A DNA stretch of 35,944 nucleotides from Chitinophagaceae bacterium (GCA_021299175.1 JAJTFY010000005.1:6153-42096), one strand, 5' to 3'. Shown: positions 7,803 through 17,080, counted from the first letter of the stretch. The notes: a model not told the origin generated them from the sequence alone. Numbers and translations are program-made.

Positions 7803-9224
7803 TCAGATGCGCTTTCTTCTCTTGTTCTTTAGGATGAGCTCAACAACCTGGGGAAATTTTACAGAAGATGGATAAAGTTTGAGAAATTTCTTCAACAAAC
7901 GGGGGTGTGCTTCAATAGAAGATTCCAGCAAATCCAGTCCAGGCCTGATGTTTCCCATGGACAATAAGATAGCACTGTCATAGTAATCAAACATCGGTTT
8001 GTTCCCGGTTTTGATTCTTGCCATTTCCACCTGCTTTTGCGCCTCCTTGAACTGAGCACTAACAAATAAGGCAGCAATAAGTGCTTCCCATGACTTGATG
8101 TTTTTGGGCCTGGCCTGTACAGCTGCCATAAAATAGTGAACGGCCTCTCTTAATTTACCCACTTTAACCAAGCATTCGCCCATGGTCAGGTTGAACTCAG
8201 GATCAAGCCGCTTGATGCGCAATGCTGTATCAAGGTATTTGATGGCCTGGGCATGCTTGGACTCTTTGATATAAGTGCCGGCTACTTTCAGGTAAATTTT
8301 GGCATCATCTGGATTGAGGTGAGATGCCTTTCGGTAGTAAAACCTTGCCTGGGCATAATTTTTGATCTTCTCATAACAATATCCGATGGCCTGATAAATC
8401 AGGTCCTCTGGCCGGGCCAACTCAATCACTTTTTCAAGACTTTCAATAGCCTCTTTATAGCGATGCAAACGCATCATGGCATCTGCCATATTGCGGTAGG
8501 CAAAATCAAATTTTTCATTGATGGCAATCGCGTACTGGTAAGCATCAATTGACTTCTCATACAAACGCAAACCCTGGTAAGCAGCAGCCAGGTTAAACCA
8601 TGCCAGGTCGTTGTACGGGAAATCTTCAATGATTTTGAGGTGTAACCGGATACTCTCTTCACTCCTCCCGGTAAAGTCGGTCCAGAAGCAGATCTTGTAG
8701 AGGGCCTCCTCATTGTTGGGATCGTATTCAAGTATCAGCCTGAGGCAATCGAATATTTTTTCAAATGCTTCATAGTCATCGTATACATCCGCCAATTCAA
8801 AAAGCAAATCTATCCTTTCTTCACCCTCAAATTGTAAAATTGCCTCTTCCAGCAATTCTACTGCTTTGTCTTGCATGTCTAGGGCCAAATAAGCATCTGT
8901 TCTCAAGACATAGATATCGATATCATTGCGATCCAAAATCTCGGCCTTGTCCAATAGAGTAAGCGCACGTTTGTACTGTCTGTTGGCAATCAGCAGATCA
9001 GCTTTTTTAACCAGAAGTGTGCAAGAGTAAGGATACTGAAGGATGCCCATTTCGGCGGCCTCCATTGCCTTGGCGAGTGCGTTCTGATCATCAAAATGAT
9101 TGATGATCCGTTCAAATGACTCCTCTGAAAGGAAACCATTACCCCTGCCTGCGCACAACCGTTCAAAGACCTTTAGGAGATCTTGGATGTCATCGTTCTC
9201 GGGCAATTTGGATTCTCCTGTCAT
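7803..9224 (-). CDS. Tetratricopeptide repeat protein
   Basis: A 473-residue protein made almost entirely of TPR-type helical hairpins from about residue 45 to 440. Clear repeats include the segments around LLDKAEILDRNDIDIYVLRT, AWFNLAAAYQGLRLYEKSI, FAYRNMADAMMRLHRYKEA, YCYEKIKNYAQARFYY and MGECLVKVGKLREAVHYF. There is no signal peptide or membrane helix, so it is a cytosolic scaffold or adaptor; its partners cannot be deduced. The C-terminus is strongly basic (KNKRRKRI). The gene lies upstream of comA-aroE on the same strand with a 70-nt gap. Confidence 0.9.
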   Translation of the reverse strand: MTGESKLPENDDIQDLLKVFERLCAGRGNGFLSEESFERIINHFDDQNALAKAMEAAEMGILQYPYSCTLLVKKADLLIANRQYKRALTLLDKAEILDRNDIDIYVLRTDAYLALDMQDKAVELLEEAILQFEGEERIDLLFELADVYDDYEAFEKIFDCLRLILEYDPNNEEALYKICFWTDFTGRSEESIRLHLKIIEDFPYNDLAWFNLAAAYQGLRLYEKSIDAYQYAIAINEKFDFAYRNMADAMMRLHRYKEAIESLEKVIELARPEDLIYQAIGYCYEKIKNYAQARFYYRKASHLNPDDAKIYLKVAGTYIKESKHAQAIKYLDTALRIKRLDPEFNLTMGECLVKVGKLREAVHYFMAAVQARPKNIKSWEALIAALFVSAQFKEAQKQVEMARIKTGNKPMFDYYDSAILLSMGNIRPGLDLLESSIEAHPRLLKKFLKLYPSSVKFPQVVELILKNKRRKRI

Positions 9225-9326
9225 TTTTTAGGGGTTGTTGTAAGTTAATGAAACACTGCGATTATACCACTGACCTTGTGCAATTCTTTTGAAAGAGCTT
9301 GCGTTTTGGTAAAATCTTTAGGAAAA

Positions 9327-9357
9327 CTTGCAAATCTGAGAATTTATGTTAATTTTG
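9327..9357 (+). promoter_or_regulatory. Promoter for the small secreted protein gene
   Basis: CTTG (9327-9330) and TAATTTTG (9350-9357) are separated by 19 nt, matching the Bacteroidota -33/-7 arrangement with one mismatch. The box ends 8 nt before the ATG at 9366, so the mRNA leader would be only a few bases. Confidence 0.6.
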
Positions 9358-9365
9358 TACTAATT

Positions 9366-9707
9366 ATGAACTCCCTGCACAGTCGACTCATCCATGTTTT
9401 CAAGAAATCAGTTGCACTGGTTGCAGTGATTGTATTGTCACATGCTGCCCTCGCTGTCGATGGAATCATCGTTAAATCAAAATCTTCCAAGGCCTCTTTT
9501 TCAAACATGAAAAAGAACCTTACCCTTAACCTGAATGCAGGCTTCACCTACTCAGGTAACAGGTCTTTTGGTTTTAGAAAAGTAGGCAAAGAGAACATGT
9601 TCAACTCGGTAATCTCTTACCAAAAAGGAAACATCACTTACATGATTCCTTACAAAAACAGAGGTGTCCTCCAGCGTTTCAAGACGCCTCAGAAGCCACA
9701 ACACTGA
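9366..9707 (+). CDS. Small basic secreted protein of unknown function
   Basis: A 113-residue protein with a clear signal peptide: a basic start (HSRLIHVFKK), a hydrophobic core (SVALVAVIVLSHAALA) and probable cleavage after ALA at about residue 30. The mature part of about 83 residues is very basic, with roughly 15 Lys/Arg and only a few acidic residues, contains no cysteine, and ends in a Lys/Pro/Gln-rich tail (FKTPQKPQH). I recognise no family. The start at 9366 is chosen over an upstream in-frame codon at 9276 because the signal peptide begins there and a promoter box sits just before it. It converges on the gene ending at 9714, with a 6-nt gap. Confidence 0.8.
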   Translation: MNSLHSRLIHVFKKSVALVAVIVLSHAALAVDGIIVKSKSSKASFSNMKKNLTLNLNAGFTYSGNRSFGFRKVGKENMFNSVISYQKGNITYMIPYKNRGVLQRFKTPQKPQH

Positions 9708-9713
9708 TATCCA

Positions 9714-10349
9714 TTATTTTCTTCCTTTCTTGCTTTCTTCATAGCTTAATACCCTGTAGCCACTGGTGGGAATATCAAATTTTTGTATTGGTACAGGATC
9801 AAAACTGATGGCTGTGGCGGCATAGACCACCATTGTATTCCCTTTTGTGTAAGAAAACTGAAGCGCCATCCCGGGCAAAGAACCAAACTGGCTGTCAACC
9901 TCAGGATTCTCGGTAGAAATCTCCTTGGTATACAAAACGACTATTGATGTACTATCTTTCAATATGGCATTTGCCCTGCGGCAACTGAATCCAATCATTT
10001 TTATGCTGTCTTCAGAAAATAAATAATTCAGGTCTTGGAACTTGGCATTGATTTCTACCCAGTTCTCCCGGCTGAGGGGCGTCAGAATTTTCTGTGAACC
10101 CAATTCTCGGAGCAATGCCCCCTTTCCATCTTTAGTATCAAAAATAGTAACGGTTTTACCGATGGCACTGTTCATTTCAGATCTCAGATGCCCACCTTTG
10201 ATCATTTGAATAGCAGTAGCATCTTCCGCAATCTTGATTCCATCCACGAAGGTTGAAACTGTGAATACAATCGTTCCTTCTGAAAACCTTTTTTGCGCCA
10301 TTGATGAGGCAACAGCAAAAAAGAAAATCGTAAGAAGGAATCTTTTCAT
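9714..10349 (-). CDS. Secreted protein of unknown function (possibly GLPGLI/DUF4412-like)
   Basis: A 211-residue protein with a signal peptide (MKRFLLTIFFFAVASSMA, cut before QK). The mature part is strand-rich. It has the motif FGSLPGMALQFSYTKGN near residues 155-171, which recalls the LPG motif of GLPGLI-type and DUF4412-type periplasmic proteins of Bacteroidota; I am unsure of the family. Its start codon is 4 nt from the yidC stop codon, so it is cotranscribed with the membrane insertase gene. Location is predicted to be periplasm or outer surface. No catalytic motif is visible. Confidence 0.8.
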   Translation of the reverse strand: MKRFLLTIFFFAVASSMAQKRFSEGTIVFTVSTFVDGIKIAEDATAIQMIKGGHLRSEMNSAIGKTVTIFDTKDGKGALLRELGSQKILTPLSRENWVEINAKFQDLNYLFSEDSIKMIGFSCRRANAILKDSTSIVVLYTKEISTENPEVDSQFGSLPGMALQFSYTKGNTMVVYAATAISFDPVPIQKFDIPTSGYRVLSYEESKKGRK

Positions 10350-10353
10350 GACA

Positions 10354-12189
10354 CTATTTTTTCTTTACCTTTTCCTGCATGGCATTGACCTTTTTTTGTG
10401 TAGCCTGCATTTGCTCAAGTCGCTCCTGCCATTTGGATTTCTCCCTTGGCTTTTTCTTGTTGGATTGAATTTCTGCAAGAATTTTATCATGATCAATGAT
10501 ATAGTTCTGGATCACAAATTGCAAAATAAGCGTGATGACATTTGATACGGTATAGTACCAGGTAAGCGCTGATGGAAGACCGTTGAATATGCCCAAAAGC
10601 ATGATAGGGAAGATGTAGGGCATGTACTTCATGACCGGATTATTTTGATCAGGAGTCATGCTCATGCTGTACAAAGAAATCAGTAAGCTTGTCACTACTG
10701 CCAGTATAGTAAACAAAGAAAGATGGCTTCCCAGACCAGGAATATTAAAATCCCAACTGAGTACTGCATCATAGGAGGAAAGGTCTTTTGACCACCAGAA
10801 TGGTACACCACGCAAGGTAATGTTGGAGTTAAAGAAGCTATACAAAGCAAAGAAAATCGGGATCTGAAGCAAGGCAGGAATACATCCACCCAATGGATTG
10901 ACGCCAGCAGTACGGAACAGTTTCATTTGCTCCATGCTGAAAGCCTGTTGATCATCCTTCAACTTTTCTTTCAACACATCCAACTCTGGGCGAAGCGCTT
11001 TCATTTTGGCACCACTCACATAAGAAGTATACACCAGAGGAGACGTCATCAATCGAATGAAAAGTGTGAGCAACAAGATGGCCAGGCCAAGGCTTCCTAC
11101 ATATTGTTCAAACAGTCCAAACACGGGAAGAACGATCCACCTGTTGATGTACTTGACAAAAGCATAAAAACCCTGACCAAGGTTTACCATGTCTTCCATG
11201 TCCATCTTGTATTGCTTGAGAATGGCGAAGTCATTGGGACCAACATAAAACCTGTAACCAAGGTTTACTGCCGTGGATGCAGGGAAAGTAGTGCGGAGGT
11301 TGGCTGTAGTTTGTGCAACAATTTTGAGTGAATCATCAGGCATCTTGCAATTGATGTCTGCATAGCTGAACCCATTTTCTGCAATGATGGTTGTATTGAA
11401 GAATTTTTGCTTTACACCCAGCCATTTGAGGCCATCGTCCCAATTTTTACCAAGGCCATCACTCATTGTAAAATAATCAAACCCGTCTTGTCCGTAGAGC
11501 CCCAATTGTGTTTCACGTTTTTCTGTTTGGATATCCCGCTCCTGTTGATCGGACTGCACCTGCCAAAGCATGTTTACCGTATTGTTTGTGAACAGCCTAT
11601 CTGCTCCTTTGACGCCCAGGTTCCAATCAAACATGTACTCCCCTTTTTTCAGGCGATAGCGGTGTTCAATTGATTTTCCGGAAGAGTCAGAAAGTGTAAA
11701 AGAAAGGGTTGATGTTCCATCATCATCAGTTGAGATTGGTGATGGCGAGAAGTAAAGGTCACCTGATGAGGAGGTTTGGTTGATTCCGGTATTGATCAGG
11801 TAAGAAAGCTTATTGAAACCTGCTGAAACCAACTTTACATTGCTGCTGTCAATGGATTTGTATTGCTTGAGCTCAACAGCTGTAGGACGACCACCCTGAT
11901 TGCTGAACGTTATTTTGACAAGTTCATTTTCCAATACTGATGTTGAAGCAGCAATGGTGCCCTGCTGAATAAAGGCTCCTGGTGTTCCGACAATGACTGT
12001 GGTATCGGTCTTTGCTTCAACAGCAGCAACTGTATCCTTTACAACAGGCTGAATCGCTGCGATCGAATCCCTGATTTGTTTTTGCTTGGCCTCGAGCTCA
12101 AGTTGGCCCTGGCGGGTAAAATAAAAATAGGCGATGAACAGGATGGCGAGCAATGCAATGCCAATGACCGAGTTCTTTTCAAATTTCAT
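10354..12189 (-). CDS. yidC: Membrane protein insertase YidC
   Basis: Inserts and folds inner-membrane proteins, alone or with SecYEG. The 611-residue protein has the Gram-negative layout: an N-terminal membrane helix (residues 6-25), a large periplasmic beta-sandwich domain up to about residue 350, then five core membrane helices. The conserved intramembrane arginine lies in LFIRLMTSPLVYTSY, and the signature MKLFRTAGVNPLGGCIPALL is present. The C-terminal tail is long and basic (KKKPREKSKW... KVKKK), as in forms that contact the ribosome. pyrG lies upstream with an 82-nt gap containing a promoter box, and a secreted protein gene follows by 4 nt. Confidence 0.97.
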   Translation of the reverse strand: MKFEKNSVIGIALLAILFIAYFYFTRQGQLELEAKQKQIRDSIAAIQPVVKDTVAAVEAKTDTTVIVGTPGAFIQQGTIAASTSVLENELVKITFSNQGGRPTAVELKQYKSIDSSNVKLVSAGFNKLSYLINTGINQTSSSGDLYFSPSPISTDDDGTSTLSFTLSDSSGKSIEHRYRLKKGEYMFDWNLGVKGADRLFTNNTVNMLWQVQSDQQERDIQTEKRETQLGLYGQDGFDYFTMSDGLGKNWDDGLKWLGVKQKFFNTTIIAENGFSYADINCKMPDDSLKIVAQTTANLRTTFPASTAVNLGYRFYVGPNDFAILKQYKMDMEDMVNLGQGFYAFVKYINRWIVLPVFGLFEQYVGSLGLAILLLTLFIRLMTSPLVYTSYVSGAKMKALRPELDVLKEKLKDDQQAFSMEQMKLFRTAGVNPLGGCIPALLQIPIFFALYSFFNSNITLRGVPFWWSKDLSSYDAVLSWDFNIPGLGSHLSLFTILAVVTSLLISLYSMSMTPDQNNPVMKYMPYIFPIMLLGIFNGLPSALTWYYTVSNVITLILQFVIQNYIIDHDKILAEIQSNKKKPREKSKWQERLEQMQATQKKVNAMQEKVKKK

Positions 12190-12208
12190 GTGTAGAGGTA
12201 TTGAGGGG

Positions 12209-12216
12209 CAAAGGTA
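12209..12216 (-). promoter_or_regulatory. Candidate -7 promoter box for yidC
   Basis: Minus strand TACCTTTG, an exact TAnnTTTG match, 19 nt before the yidC start codon, inside the gap to pyrG. No good -33 element is seen at 19-21 nt spacing. Confidence 0.5.
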
Positions 12217-12271
12217 ATGAACTGGATCGTAATCAGACCCGACCTACCTATACCCGTAAACGAATGTTTTA

Positions 12272-13918
12272 TCAGATCATATCTCCCTGCAAACTGCCAG
12301 GGTCTTTGACGATTTTTTTTGCTTCAAAATCCTTGGCAGCCTTGACGAAATGAACAAAAATGGGATGAGGATTCTCTACGGTGCTTTTCAGCTCAGGATG
12401 GTACTGCACACCAATAAAGAAAGGATGGCCAGGGATTTCAACGATCTCCACCAAATTGGTTTCTGGGTTCAAGCCACTGGCCTTTAGCCCAGCAGTCTGC
12501 ATGGCATCAAGGTACTTGTTGTTGAACTCCCAACGGTGCCTGTGGCGCTCAGAAATAAGTTCTGAACCATAAATCTGGAATGCAAGGGAATCCTTTTCTA
12601 TTTTACATGGATAAGCACCCAAACGCATGGTACCACCCTTGTTGGTAATGGCTTTCTGACCTTCCATCAAATCAATCACTGGATCAGGTGTTGCTGGATC
12701 CATTTCTGTTGAGTGGGCTTGAGGCAATCCCAGTTGATTGCGGGCAAATTCAATGACGGACATTTGCATACCCAGGCAGATGCCAAAAAATGGCAGGCCA
12801 TTCTCCCTTGCATATTTTACGGCCAGTATTTTTCCATCAATACCACGGTGACCAAAGCCAGGAGCAACCAGCAATCCATCCAAACCCTCAAGCTTTTCAT
12901 TTACGTTTTCGGCAGTAATGAATTCACTGTGCACATCAACCACATTCACTTTGCACTCATTCATGGCACCGGCATGAATAAACGCTTCAAGAATTGATTT
13001 GTACGCATCTTGCAACTCGATGTATTTCCCAATCAATCCTATGGTTACAGTAGAGGTAGGATTGTATAATTTATCCAGGAATCCTTTCCAAATGGTGAGG
13101 TCTGGCTCGGGATACCAGGTGATATTCAGTTTTTTAAGACAGATGATATCCAGTTGCTCTTGCTGCATCAGCAAGGGAACTTCATAGATACTTTTGGCAT
13201 CAGCGGCCTCAATCACTGAATCTGTTTTCACATTACAGAACAAAGCAATTTTTGCTTTCAGCTCTTTGGACAAGGGCTGTTCAGTTCTGCAAACAATGAT
13301 ATCAGGATGCACCCCATTTTCACTCATCATTTTCACGCTGTGCTGCGTAGGCTTGGTTTTGAGTTCTTTTGCAGCCTTGAGATAGGGCACCAAGGTAAGG
13401 TGCACTACAAGACAATCCTCCTCGGGAAGTTCCCACTGCAACTGCCTGACGGCCTCAATAAAAGGAAGGCTTTCGATGTCGCCAACGGTTCCTCCTATTT
13501 CTGTAATGATAATATCGTATCCTGACGCAGCCAACAATTGCATGCGCCTTTTGATTTCGTCTGTGATGTGAGGAATAACCTGAACAGTTTTTCCAAGATA
13601 TGCACCTTCCCTTTCCTTGTTGATAACCGACTGGTAGATTCTTCCGGTGGTAACATTGTTGGCTTGTGTTGTGAAGCTGTTGAGGAAACGCTCATAATGC
13701 CCAAGGTCAAGATCGGTTTCTGCTCCATCTTCAGTGACATAACATTCGCCGTGCTCATAAGGATTCAGCGTTCCTGGATCTACATTGATATAGGGATCAA
13801 ACTTTTGAATGGTTACCTTGAAACCCCTGGCTTGAAGCAGCTTGGCCAATGAAGCAGAAACAATACCCTTACCTAACGATGAAGTAACCCCACCGGTTAC
13901 AAAAATGTACTTGGTCAT
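12272..13918 (-). CDS. pyrG: CTP synthase
   Basis: Converts UTP, ATP and glutamine to CTP. The 548-residue protein has the expected two domains. The N-terminal amidoligase domain begins KYIFVTGGVTSSLGKG (P-loop) and includes PYINVDPGTLNPYEHGECYV. The C-terminal class I glutamine amidotransferase domain has the nucleophile elbow FFGICLGMQMSV and the His-Glu pair in GVQYHPELKST. Both active sites look intact. It is followed by yidC on the same strand; the divergent cupin-like gene begins 124 nt away. A cotranscription of pyrG with yidC is possible but yidC also has its own promoter box. Confidence 0.97.
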   Translation of the reverse strand: MTKYIFVTGGVTSSLGKGIVSASLAKLLQARGFKVTIQKFDPYINVDPGTLNPYEHGECYVTEDGAETDLDLGHYERFLNSFTTQANNVTTGRIYQSVINKEREGAYLGKTVQVIPHITDEIKRRMQLLAASGYDIIITEIGGTVGDIESLPFIEAVRQLQWELPEEDCLVVHLTLVPYLKAAKELKTKPTQHSVKMMSENGVHPDIIVCRTEQPLSKELKAKIALFCNVKTDSVIEAADAKSIYEVPLLMQQEQLDIICLKKLNITWYPEPDLTIWKGFLDKLYNPTSTVTIGLIGKYIELQDAYKSILEAFIHAGAMNECKVNVVDVHSEFITAENVNEKLEGLDGLLVAPGFGHRGIDGKILAVKYARENGLPFFGICLGMQMSVIEFARNQLGLPQAHSTEMDPATPDPVIDLMEGQKAITNKGGTMRLGAYPCKIEKDSLAFQIYGSELISERHRHRWEFNNKYLDAMQTAGLKASGLNPETNLVEIVEIPGHPFFIGVQYHPELKSTVENPHPIFVHFVKAAKDFEAKKIVKDPGSLQGDMI

Positions 13919-14030
13919 ACGATTTAAACTTTTTGATCAGCGTTGCAGGCTGGTTTTGGTCCGGGAAATTAAAAGTGCTAGGACCGGCAGAAATTGCTTA
14001 GAAAAATCTGAAGGTCGTACAAACATACCA

Positions 14031-14038
14031 TAAATTTG
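14031..14038 (+). promoter_or_regulatory. -7 promoter box directly before the cupin-like gene
   Basis: TAAATTTG is an exact TAnnTTTG match ending only 4 nt before the ATG at 14043. A partial -33 (TCTG, 14007-14010) lies 20 nt upstream. If used, the mRNA would be leaderless or nearly so. Confidence 0.55.
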
Positions 14039-14042
14039 GCTC

Positions 14043-14720
14043 ATGAAAAAACGCATCCTCAACATTTTGGTCACATCAATTTTACTGGTAAATATTTCTT
14101 TTTGCCAAAAAATTGTGCCTGTTTTCCAGGAACCCCTTCACAATCCTGTGATGTACAACAAATACCTTAGGGTGATAGAAGCCCAGATTGAAAATGGCGA
14201 CAGCAGCCTCTTCCATGTGCACGCTGCTCCATCAGCATTTGTATTTCTCACCGATGTAGTTTACGACAACCAGGTATTGAATCAGGGCTGGACAAAAGCG
14301 ACCTCAAAAAAAGGACAGTCATGGTATTCATCCTTCGCCGGTGGACCATCCACCCATCGGGTAGCCGCCCCAGCCGATGGTCGAATACATGCCTATGACG
14401 TTGAAATTTTAGGAAAATGGGCCATTGTGGACCTTCCTAACTGGAAACCCCTTGCACTGGATACCATCTTTGTGTCAGATAAATGTGTTGGCTACCGGCT
14501 TGAACTCAATAGCCAGAACCCGACATTTTCTTTTTCCGGAAGGGGACCTACTGTTGCGATTGTGGTTGCAGGAGAACTTGTTCAGATCAGCCAGCCCGAT
14601 ACCAGGGTAAAAATAGAGATAGAGGAAACTGACTATGGGTACATCAGGCCTGGATATGGTTGCACCATTCAACTTAAAGAAGGAGAAAAAGCCAGCCTTG
14701 TACTTTTTGAAGTGAGATAG
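14043..14720 (+). CDS. Secreted cupin-like protein
   Basis: A 225-residue protein with a signal peptide (MKKRILNILVTSILLVNISF, probable cut around residue 21). The mature part has the pattern of a beta-barrel cupin: YLRVIEAQIENGDSSLFHVH gives a candidate metal-binding pair His58 and His60, followed by PSAFVFLTDV, with a further histidine in GGPSTHRVAAPADG. A second barrel-like half follows (YRLELNSQ... ALVEL-type strands ending KASLVLFEVR). No enzyme activity can be assigned. It converges on purL with a 9-nt gap and diverges from pyrG. Confidence 0.82.
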   Translation: MKKRILNILVTSILLVNISFCQKIVPVFQEPLHNPVMYNKYLRVIEAQIENGDSSLFHVHAAPSAFVFLTDVVYDNQVLNQGWTKATSKKGQSWYSSFAGGPSTHRVAAPADGRIHAYDVEILGKWAIVDLPNWKPLALDTIFVSDKCVGYRLELNSQNPTFSFSGRGPTVAIVVAGELVQISQPDTRVKIEIEETDYGYIRPGYGCTIQLKEGEKASLVLFEVR

Positions 14721-14729
14721 GCCCCTTCT

Positions 14730-16937
14730 TTACACCATCATTGAACCAATCTTCTCATCATAAGGTGATTTCCATGCTGAAATGGCTCCCCAGTTTTCTC
14801 CGTTGATGATAACATCCTTCCCTTTGACATTGCCCAGCAGTGACGATTTGATTCCAGTTGCAGCAAGCATTGCTTCAAAAGCATTCTGCTTGGAGGGTGA
14901 TACCGACACCACTACCCTGCTCTGCGATTCACCGAACCAAAATGCATCAGCCCGCAGTGATGCTTCATGCTGTGCAGCCTCAAATCCCAGTCCAGCTACA
15001 AAACCACTTTCAAGAAGGGTGATGAATAGTCCTCCTTCACTGATATCATGGGCAGATTGAATGAGCTTCTGTCCAATCAACTTCAGTATGGTCTGTTGAA
15101 CTGAAAATTCTTCATCGAGATCAAAATGTGGCGCGGGGGAATATTCCACACCGCATATTTTGTGCAAGTATTCGGAACAATTGATATCGTTATTGGATTG
15201 ACCAACAAGATAAATGAAATCCCCTTCTTCCTTGAAGCCCAATGTCATTTTATCCTCATAGGAATCAAGCACCCCTACCATACCAATGGTTGGTGTTGGA
15301 TAAACAGCACCATCTGGATTCTGGTTGTAGAAACTGACATTTCCACCTGTTACAGGCGTATCAAATTTCTTGCATGCTTCACCCATTCCTTTTACTGCCT
15401 CTACAAACTGGAAATAGACCTGAGGGTCGTATGGATTACCGAAGTTCAGGCAATTGGTTACACCCAATGGAACACCTCCACTGCAGACAATATTTCTTGC
15501 TGCCTCTGCCACCGCAATCATGGCTCCTTTATGAGGATCTGCATAAACGTACCTGCTGTTGCAATCCGTTGTTACTGCAAGTGCCTTGCCTGTTTCTTTG
15601 ACCAATACAACTGGTGCATCACTGGGATTGTTGGTGGCGGTATTCCCCGTACCCACCATGCTATCGTATTGGGTATAAATCCATTTTTTACTGGCGATAT
15701 TCGGAATGACAGCCAGTTGCTGTGCAATCGCTTTGAGGTCAGCAGGCACAGGAACTTTAGCCGGATCAAATGCAGCAATTTTTTCAAAATAAGCTGGTGT
15801 GCTGAAAGGCCTGTCATTGACAGGAGCACCTCCACCCAATACAAGACTTTCAGCAGGAAGCTCGGCTTCCAACGCACCATTCATGTAAAACCGCAGCATG
15901 CCGTCAGTGGTAACTTCCCCAATTTCAGAACAAGGCAGATCCCATTTTTCAAAAATATCCAATACTTCTTTTTCCCTTCCTTTGGTCACCACCATCAACA
16001 TCCTCTCCTGGCTTTCACTCAACAAAAGCTCCCATGCCTTCATGTTTTGTTGGCGCTTGGGAACTTTATCAAGATCGATTCTCATGCCCACACCGCCTTT
16101 TGCGCTGGTCTCTGCAGTAGAACAGATGATGCCTGCAGCACCCATGTCCTGCATACCCACCAATGCACCTGTTGGAATGAGCTCGAGACAGGCTTCCAGT
16201 AATTTCTTTTCCTGGAATGGATCCCCCACCTGAACCGATGGCAAATCTTTTGCACTCTCTGCAGTAATATCGGCTGATGCAAAAGAGGCACCACCGATAC
16301 CATCCTTTCCTGTAGCGGATCCAACAATAAAGACCGGATTGCCTTCACCCTCGGCAGTAGCGCTGACGGTTTGTCCCACTTTTAAAATACCCACACTCAT
16401 GGCATTGACCAATGGATTGGTATGGTAACAATTCTCAAAATATACTTCACCCCCTACTGTTGGAACGCCGAAGCAGTTGCCATAATGACCTATTCCTTCA
16501 ACAACGCCTTTCAGCAGATGGCGGGTCTTGGGATCATTGATGTTACCAAACCGAAGCGAGTTCAATGCCGCGATCGGGCGTGCCCCCATTGTAAATATAT
16601 CACGATGAATGCCACCTACACCTGTTGCAGCCCCTTGGAATGGCTCAATAGCAGAGGGGTGATTGTGCGATTCAATCTTGAACACTACACCGTACCCATC
16701 TCCAATATCTGCCAGGCCAGCATTTTCCTCACCAGCCTTGACAAGCAGCTTGCTGCCGTCACGGGGGAGGGTTTTGAGCCATTTTATTGAATTTTTATAA
16801 CTGCAATGCTCACTCCACATCACAGAATAAGCTGCCAATTCGTTGAAATTGGGTATTCTACCCAAGATCTGTTTGATGCTTTCAAATTCCTCGGGAAGCA
16901 GTCCAAGCTGCTTGGCGGTATCTACTGTTGTTTCCAT
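14730..16937 (-). CDS. purL: Phosphoribosylformylglycinamidine synthase subunit II, small type
   Basis: Fourth committed step of purine synthesis, converting FGAR to FGAM with ATP and ammonia. At 735 residues it is the small PurL, which works with separate PurS and PurQ subunits that are not in this window. It shows YSVMWSEHCSYKNSIKWLK near the N-terminus, IESHNHPSAIEPFQGAATGVGG for nucleotide binding, then GGEVYFEN, QDMGAAGI and a second half with TGGNVSFYN and SAHDISEGGL. The start at 16937 is chosen because family members begin at METTVDTAKQLGL; the 13 preceding in-frame codons lie in the promoter region. A near-consensus box TACCTTCG lies 17 nt upstream. Confidence 0.96.
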   Translation of the reverse strand: METTVDTAKQLGLLPEEFESIKQILGRIPNFNELAAYSVMWSEHCSYKNSIKWLKTLPRDGSKLLVKAGEENAGLADIGDGYGVVFKIESHNHPSAIEPFQGAATGVGGIHRDIFTMGARPIAALNSLRFGNINDPKTRHLLKGVVEGIGHYGNCFGVPTVGGEVYFENCYHTNPLVNAMSVGILKVGQTVSATAEGEGNPVFIVGSATGKDGIGGASFASADITAESAKDLPSVQVGDPFQEKKLLEACLELIPTGALVGMQDMGAAGIICSTAETSAKGGVGMRIDLDKVPKRQQNMKAWELLLSESQERMLMVVTKGREKEVLDIFEKWDLPCSEIGEVTTDGMLRFYMNGALEAELPAESLVLGGGAPVNDRPFSTPAYFEKIAAFDPAKVPVPADLKAIAQQLAVIPNIASKKWIYTQYDSMVGTGNTATNNPSDAPVVLVKETGKALAVTTDCNSRYVYADPHKGAMIAVAEAARNIVCSGGVPLGVTNCLNFGNPYDPQVYFQFVEAVKGMGEACKKFDTPVTGGNVSFYNQNPDGAVYPTPTIGMVGVLDSYEDKMTLGFKEEGDFIYLVGQSNNDINCSEYLHKICGVEYSPAPHFDLDEEFSVQQTILKLIGQKLIQSAHDISEGGLFITLLESGFVAGLGFEAAQHEASLRADAFWFGESQSRVVVSVSPSKQNAFEAMLAATGIKSSLLGNVKGKDVIINGENWGAISAWKSPYDEKIGSMMV

Positions 16938-16954
16938 GATTGTATTAAGAATTG

Positions 16955-16962
16955 CGAAGGTA
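16955..16962 (-). promoter_or_regulatory. Weak -7 promoter box for purL
   Basis: Minus strand TACCTTCG differs from TAnnTTTG at one base and lies 17 nt before the purL start at 16937. Its use would place the upstream alternative start outside or at the very 5' end of the mRNA, supporting the shorter protein. Confidence 0.35.
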
Positions 16963-17080
16963 AAAAAAACCTCCAAGAGATCGGGGCAGGTTCAAAACTG
17001 TTTTTTAGAATACCAACCTAAAACATATTAAATATTTTTATATGTAAATATATCTGTCAAAATATCAATCAGTTAGACCT

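Noticed and set aside
9240-9275. TTGCAC / TATAAT pair resembling an E. coli sigma-70 promoter before the TPR gene
   Set aside because: The spacing is only 11 nt, and the Bacteroidota promoter form differs from the E. coli one.
15126-16202. Long plus-strand open frame (358 codons) opposite purL
   Set aside because: It lies fully antisense to a well-conserved enzyme gene, has no family features and an amino acid make-up (Cys/His/Ile rich) typical of shadow frames.
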